Shown one piece after another: positions 63,874-64,000 of a stretch of 64,000 nucleotides of DNA. Location: NCBI RefSeq assembly GCF_014805625.2, contig NW_023998417.1, positions 9,411,780-9,475,779 of the forward strand, in the 5' to 3' direction. Every line of letters starts with the position of its first letter. Position 1 is the stretch's first letter. Source of the stretch: Glossina fuscipes. Taxonomy: Eukaryota; Arthropoda; Insecta; Diptera; Glossinidae. Made by a program: the position numbers and the translations under genes. The notes beneath the pieces were generated by a model. It did no database searches, had not been told where the DNA came from, and was given only the letters and a program-made list of their open reading frames with translations.

Positions 63874-64000
63874 CTTCCAGCAATTTTGCCCTTCTTTAAC
63901 GGTGACGCTCTTAAGGTATAACTTTCCCTTACCAGGTTGTGAATGTTTATTAATAGTGTTAGGAAAAGGAACTACAGCAGGATCTTTTGACTTTAACTAT

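Larger units (their letters stand above)
38674..64000. other. Presumed intergenic DNA upstream of zfh1
   Basis: No recognisable protein-coding gene is visible over these 25 kb. It contains microsatellites, three dispersed-repeat copies (about 40.4, 44.5 and 50.5 kb), two non-LTR retrotransposon tails (60.3 and 61.7-62.0 kb) and one well-formed 39-base candidate exon on the plus strand. The open frames between 53.4 and 56.1 kb are slightly less AT-rich than their surroundings but match nothing I know. The region may hold zfh1 upstream enhancers or noncoding transcripts. Confidence 0.6.

Noticed and set aside
1..64000. CRISPR arrays, bacterial operons, prophage
   Set aside because: Spliced eukaryotic gene structure and insect-type transposons rule out a prokaryotic source; no direct-repeat/spacer array is present.

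Overview
The window looks like nuclear DNA from a cyclorrhaphan fly that is not a typical compact drosophilid. It is very AT-rich and full of A/T homopolymers and short microsatellites. It has long introns, degraded mariner and non-LTR retrotransposon pieces, and a short dispersed repeat with GGACAGA-type boxes that is common in higher flies. A large-genome fly such as a tephritid or calyptrate would fit; I cannot name the species.

The only protein-coding gene I can build with confidence runs on the minus strand. It is the 5' (N-terminal) part of a ZEB-family zinc-finger/homeodomain repressor, most likely zfh1. Three coding exons join in frame: exon 1 (38094-37989), exon 2 (16999-16821) and exon 3 (16298-15318). 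Both internal joins keep phase and use good GT/AG sites. The exon 1/exon 2 join crosses a 21 kb intron and completes a Phe codon. The exon 2/exon 3 join falls inside the first C2H2 finger and completes its C-X2-C-X12-H-X4-H spacing. Together they give 422 residues: a short N terminus, finger 1, a long Q/H/N-rich linker, and finger 2. Exon 3 ends in a donor (GTGAGT) at 15317, so the central finger cluster, homeodomain and C-terminal fingers must lie beyond the low-coordinate end of the window. Upstream of the ATG is an A-rich presumed 5' UTR broken by a 100-N assembly gap, and a candidate TATA-poor Inr/MTE/DPE promoter near 38673.

Layout: 1-15317 is intron 3 (partial); 15318-16298 exon 3; 16299-16820 intron 2; 16821-16999 exon 2; 17000-37988 intron 1; 37989-38094 exon 1; 38095-38673 presumed 5' UTR; 38674-64000 presumed upstream intergenic DNA. 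That last stretch may hold one plus-strand 39-nt exon (60732-60770) of an unidentified transcript and two unrelated non-LTR retrotransposon tails. Intron 1 holds a mariner transposase relic on the minus strand. Several copies of one dispersed repeat family sit in the introns and upstream DNA. Nearly all other open frames in the window are low-complexity or chance frames and are not annotated. I found no rRNA, tRNA, CRISPR array or intact transposon.
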